Assembly: GCA_028281285.1 (NCBI GenBank)
Contig: JANQKF010000013.1
Span: 124,001 to 188,000 of the forward strand
From: Cyclobacteriaceae bacterium
Lineage (GTDB): Bacteria > Bacteroidota > Bacteroidia > Cytophagales > Cyclobacteriaceae
Direction of reading: 5' to 3'
Length of the DNA stretch: 64,000 nt
Shown: positions 61,312-64,000 of the stretch, in pieces
How the letters are laid out: each line of letters opens with the position of its first letter
How positions within the stretch are numbered: the first letter of the stretch is position 1
Position numbers and translations under genes: made by a program
Notes under the pieces: generated by a model
Told to the model about the DNA's origin: nothing
Databases searched by the model: none
Seen by the model: only the letters and a program-made list of their open reading frames with translations

Positions 61312-61333
61312 AAAGGCCTCATATGAGGCCTTT
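61312..61333. terminator. Bidirectional terminator, 22-bp palindrome
   Basis: AAAGGCCTCAT (61312-61322) followed by its exact complement ATGAGGCCTTT (61323-61333) makes a tight hairpin with A and T runs on both sides. It sits between the convergent VWA and GH57 genes; the last two bases touch the GH57 stop. It probably ends both transcripts. Confidence 0.85.
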
Positions 61334-63764
61334 AATTTTGATTCTGAAAGGTTTTGGCCTTTACGTATGAAAGGTCCACTCCTATTTCCTCACCTATGCT
61401 TTCCAGGCATTCAACAATCACCTGATGTCCATCTACCGGGGTTTCATTACCTGAGAAGAATTCCTTACTCAAATGGAATACATTGTTTTGCAGATTCACC
61501 AACAATGGATTGAGTTTGGCTTTCTTATACAACCGAATGGTATTAAGGATCTGATTCAACAGGCTCAAATTGGTCTTGTCTTCTGAGAATTCATCAAACA
61601 TCTGATCAAGTCGGTCATTTAATCTGGCGTTGATCAGTTCTTCATTAAGCTTGACATTCCAGCGAAGAACCTCATCCACCAGTTCTTCCATTTTCTGAAT
61701 ACTGAAATCTCCGTTACTTAAAAGGTCCTTAAACTCAATATTGATCACATCGTCAATATTTTGTTTCAAAGTAGGTGGGATTTGAAGGTTTTCCACCTTC
61801 ATTACATTCAAAATGTTGTAGTTCCGATCGTAAATCTTTCGATACGAATCATAAGCCAGTTCCTCGCTTTGTTCAAGGTATTGATTCACTAATTTCATTT
61901 GCTCGTCTTTGAACATTCCAAAAAAGGAAAATGTATGAGTCTTGAAATTTTCCTTGATCATATCCACTACTGAAGCAACATTACTTTGTTCGAATGCCGT
62001 TTCCAAAGCATTCGCAATCGGACTGAATTCATTTTTTGACAGTCGTCTTGAAGTGCCACCAATTAAATGGTGTTGTCCTAAATAGATGACTACAAAGCTG
62101 AATTGCTTTTTCGAGGAAGTGACTTTTGAATTTACCTCCGTGGTACCGTAGGCCAATTTTTGCATCCCCGCACTTTTTCGCTCGAAGAACAGACTCTTAC
62201 TATCGTAATTGAGTATCGTTAAACTTTGTGGGTTATCGGCAAACAATGAAGCCACTGCATAGTGCATGCCCACTTGTGTCAGGGAAAGCTGATAGGGCTT
62301 AATGTGCTTGAGGTAAATGTCCTTACCTGTACCCTCTTCTTTAATATTACTGACAGCCTTTTCTAAATCTTCCAAAAATCTGCCTTCAAGCCGATAATCG
62401 GATTCGCTCTCAGCCAACTGAATTGCTCGACAGGCATATTGTAGTATTTGAAGGGTTTCAATTCCGGCCACATCGTTAAAGAACCAGCCACAGCTGGTGT
62501 ACATCAACATAGCATTACGCTGCATTTCCAGCATGCGCATGATATGTGTACGCTCTTCATCGGCCAGTCTTCGATTAATATGCTTCTTAAGGAATTTTGT
62601 AGTATTCAGCTTGGTACGATCGAGAATCACTTCAATGTACTCATCCCTCAATTTCCATGGATCGTCAACGAAACCATTCAAGCCTTGTTCATAGACCTGG
62701 ATCATCATGTCCCGGGCATTATCCAGAGCGGTCCGTAAGGGTTCTCGCCATTTTTGGTGCCAATGAGTCTCTCCTCCTGTATGACATCCGCAATTGCTTC
62801 TCCATCGCTCCACACCATGGGCACAACTCCATGAGCTATTTTCGTGAATTTCTACCTCATATTCTGGTTCAAAGAGTGACAGGTATTGACCATAGTTGGT
62901 CAGATTTGTCATGCCTTTCTCTTCAATATGTCTCAGACAATAGGCCAGCGCCATGTCTCCGTTTTTATGGTGATGTCCATAGCTCTCACCATCGGTTGCC
63001 ACATGAACCAATTCTCGTCCTCCACCAGAATGGTAGGCTTCCATGAGATCTTTAGCAAAAGCTTTTCCATTATCCAGAACACCTTTGAAGGCCACGTTCT
63101 GAGAACGTTCACCATCATAAAAGAAGAGCGCTATCTTCTTTCCATTGGGAAGATTGCACCAATAATGTTTATTAGGATCAATACCCTCATTCCAATAATC
63201 ATTACCAATTTTTCTGAATCGAGCTGCTTGATTTGGTGCTAACAATGAAAACTTGATGCCATGGTCGGCCATAAGCTCCAGTGATTCTGTGTCTACGCCA
63301 GCTTCTGCCAACCACATGCCTTCCGGATCCCTGCCAAAACGCTTTCTAAAATCTTGAATACCCCAGATGATCTGTGTTTCCTTGTCTCTCCTGTTCGCCA
63401 GAGGCATGATCAAATGGTTGTATACCTGGGCCATTGCGGAACCATGACCTCCAAAGTTGTCCATACTCAACCTATCGGAATCGAGAATAGCCTTGTAAGT
63501 GACAGGCGCGTTCTGTTCCATCCACGAGAGCAAGGTAGGACCAAAATTGAAGCTAATTTTTGAGTAATTATTGACAATGTCAATAATCTTACCCTTGTCA
63601 TTCAATACTCTGGAGAAGGCATTCGGGTAATAGCATTCCCGATTAATTCGCTCGTTCCAATCATGGTAGGGAAAGGCGCTAGGCTGAATCTCAATTTTCT
63701 CTAACCAGGCATTCTCTCTCGGGGGCTGATAAAAATGCCCATGGATGCATAAGTATCTCTCCAT
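61332..63764 (-). CDS. Glycoside hydrolase family 57 protein with DUF3536
   Basis: The 810-residue protein begins with a GH57 catalytic domain: CIHGHFYQPPRENAWLE, YHDWNERINRECYYPNA, the probable nucleophile region MWLAEAGVD and a histidine/aspartate segment HVATDGESYGHHH. The long C-terminal helical part (about 400-800) is DUF3536. GH57 enzymes act on alpha-glucans (amylase, branching enzyme). It follows glgB by 16 bases on the same strand, so a role in glycogen or maltodextrin metabolism is likely. There is no signal peptide. Confidence 0.87.
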   Translation of the reverse strand: MERYLCIHGHFYQPPRENAWLEKIEIQPSAFPYHDWNERINRECYYPNAFSRVLNDKGKIIDIVNNYSKISFNFGPTLLSWMEQNAPVTYKAILDSDRLSMDNFGGHGSAMAQVYNHLIMPLANRRDKETQIIWGIQDFRKRFGRDPEGMWLAEAGVDTESLELMADHGIKFSLLAPNQAARFRKIGNDYWNEGIDPNKHYWCNLPNGKKIALFFYDGERSQNVAFKGVLDNGKAFAKDLMEAYHSGGGRELVHVATDGESYGHHHKNGDMALAYCLRHIEEKGMTNLTNYGQYLSLFEPEYEVEIHENSSWSCAHGVERWRSNCGCHTGGETHWHQKWREPLRTALDNARDMMIQVYEQGLNGFVDDPWKLRDEYIEVILDRTKLNTTKFLKKHINRRLADEERTHIMRMLEMQRNAMLMYTSCGWFFNDVAGIETLQILQYACRAIQLAESESDYRLEGRFLEDLEKAVSNIKEEGTGKDIYLKHIKPYQLSLTQVGMHYAVASLFADNPQSLTILNYDSKSLFFERKSAGMQKLAYGTTEVNSKVTSSKKQFSFVVIYLGQHHLIGGTSRRLSKNEFSPIANALETAFEQSNVASVVDMIKENFKTHTFSFFGMFKDEQMKLVNQYLEQSEELAYDSYRKIYDRNYNILNVMKVENLQIPPTLKQNIDDVINIEFKDLLSNGDFSIQKMEELVDEVLRWNVKLNEELINARLNDRLDQMFDEFSEDKTNLSLLNQILNTIRLYKKAKLNPLLVNLQNNVFHLSKEFFSGNETPVDGHQVIVECLESIGEEIGVDLSYVKAKTFQNQN

Positions 63765-63780
63765 TACAATTCCTTCTCCT

Positions 63781-64000
63781 TTATGCTCTTTTCAAAATGA
63801 CAACTGATAGTGGAGGAAGTTTGATTTCAACAGAACGTGGTCTTCCATTCCAACTATGATCGTTGCTCGTAATGATTCCTTCGTTTTTCACTCCACTACC
63901 CCAGAATTCTTCATCATCGGAATTTAAAATCTCAGTCCAGTCACCATCATTCACACCTATACGGTAATTGTCTCGAACCATAGGTGTGAAATTGCAAGCT
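63781..64000 (-). CDS. glgB: 1,4-alpha-glucan branching enzyme, C-terminus only
   Basis: Only the last 72 codons are in the window; the rest lies beyond base 64000. The visible frame reads NFTPMVRDNYRIGVNDG, then WTEILNSDDEEFWGSG and RPRSVEIKLPPLSVVILKR, the C-terminal alpha-amylase all-beta domain of GlgB. The N-terminal domains cannot be examined. It is upstream of the GH57-DUF3536 gene on the minus strand. Confidence 0.82.
   Translation of the reverse strand, partial: ACNFTPMVRDNYRIGVNDGDWTEILNSDDEEFWGSGVKNEGIITSNDHSWNGRPRSVEIKLPPLSVVILKRA

Noticed and set aside
62657-63046. 129-codon plus-strand frame
   Set aside because: Antisense to the GH57 catalytic domain.
1-64000. Defence island, prophage, transposon or CRISPR array
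   Set aside because: I found no integrase, transposase, terminal repeats, cas genes or regularly spaced repeats. The gene content is core or family-typical for Bacteroidota.

Overview
This window looks like a chromosomal segment of a marine or environmental member of the Bacteroidota, most likely order Cytophagales. The reasons are: promoters of the TTTG-N19/20-TAnnTTTG type; many secreted lipoproteins with short lipoboxes; families typical of the phylum (DUF6090, DUF5916, PaaN, the ~460-residue arginine decarboxylase, NamZ/DUF1343, LytS/LytTR pairs, GH57-DUF3536); and an FNR regulator beside a CcoI-type copper ATPase. No species can be named from the sequence alone. Coding density is very high. 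No intergenic gap exceeds 300 bases; the largest, 33151-33363, is about 210 bases. I saw no tRNA, rRNA, CRISPR array, insertion sequence, phage gene or integrase.

Layout. 0-3.4 kb (minus): ccoI (cut by the window edge), a universal stress protein and an FNR/CRP regulator, with a perfect FNR-like palindrome between regulator and stress gene. 3.4-5.6 kb (plus): an acetyltransferase overlapping a lipoprotein subclass B1 metallo-beta-lactamase that appears to use a CTG start, then an ArsR-SRPBCC pair behind a promoter with two operator copies. 5.6-12 kb: menA-argS-arginase (minus), arginine decarboxylase and an S41 protease (plus), and arsC. 12-19.8 kb: small enzymes, a DUF819 membrane protein, and a three-gene lipoprotein-LytS-LytTR unit preceded by a tandem 21/22-bp repeat, then a HAD phosphatase. 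19.9-26.3 kb: a dolichyl-phosphate-mannose-synthase-like transferase, a LolC-like permease, the tightly packed namZ-fmt-folA, and a second LytS/LytTR pair. 26.4-40.4 kb: a serine hydrolase, paaN, an AI-2E-type transporter, an exported double-VOC lipoprotein, a DUF6090 pair, an alcohol dehydrogenase, a large FtsX-type permease, an AhpD-like protein and two exported DsrE-like proteins. 40.5-50.6 kb: TetR-FabF under a 26-bp palindromic operator, a divergent gamma-glutamyltransferase homologue, two four-cysteine lipoproteins, cinA, a 2-oxoacid dehydrogenase E2, and an AAC(6')-like acetyltransferase. 51-64 kb: a minus-strand run of hybrid histidine kinase, bioD, bioA, a secreted protein and a Na+-dependent transporter; then DUF5916, OsmC, a VWA lipoprotein, and a glucan pair (glgB end and GH57-DUF3536).

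How the genes work together. Arginine is shared by four neighbouring activities: ArgS, arginase, arginine decarboxylase and, by operon only, MenA. The ccoI-usp-fnr block fits oxygen-responsive assembly of a cbb3 oxidase. Intrinsic resistance potential is present (B1 beta-lactamase, AAC(6')-like enzyme). Most of the region is ordinary core genome. I found no clear new multi-gene system. The strongest leads are regulatory sites (FNR palindrome, ArsR tandem operators, TetR palindrome, LytTR-like tandem repeat), the CTG-initiated lactamase, and the GGT homologue with an altered donor site.
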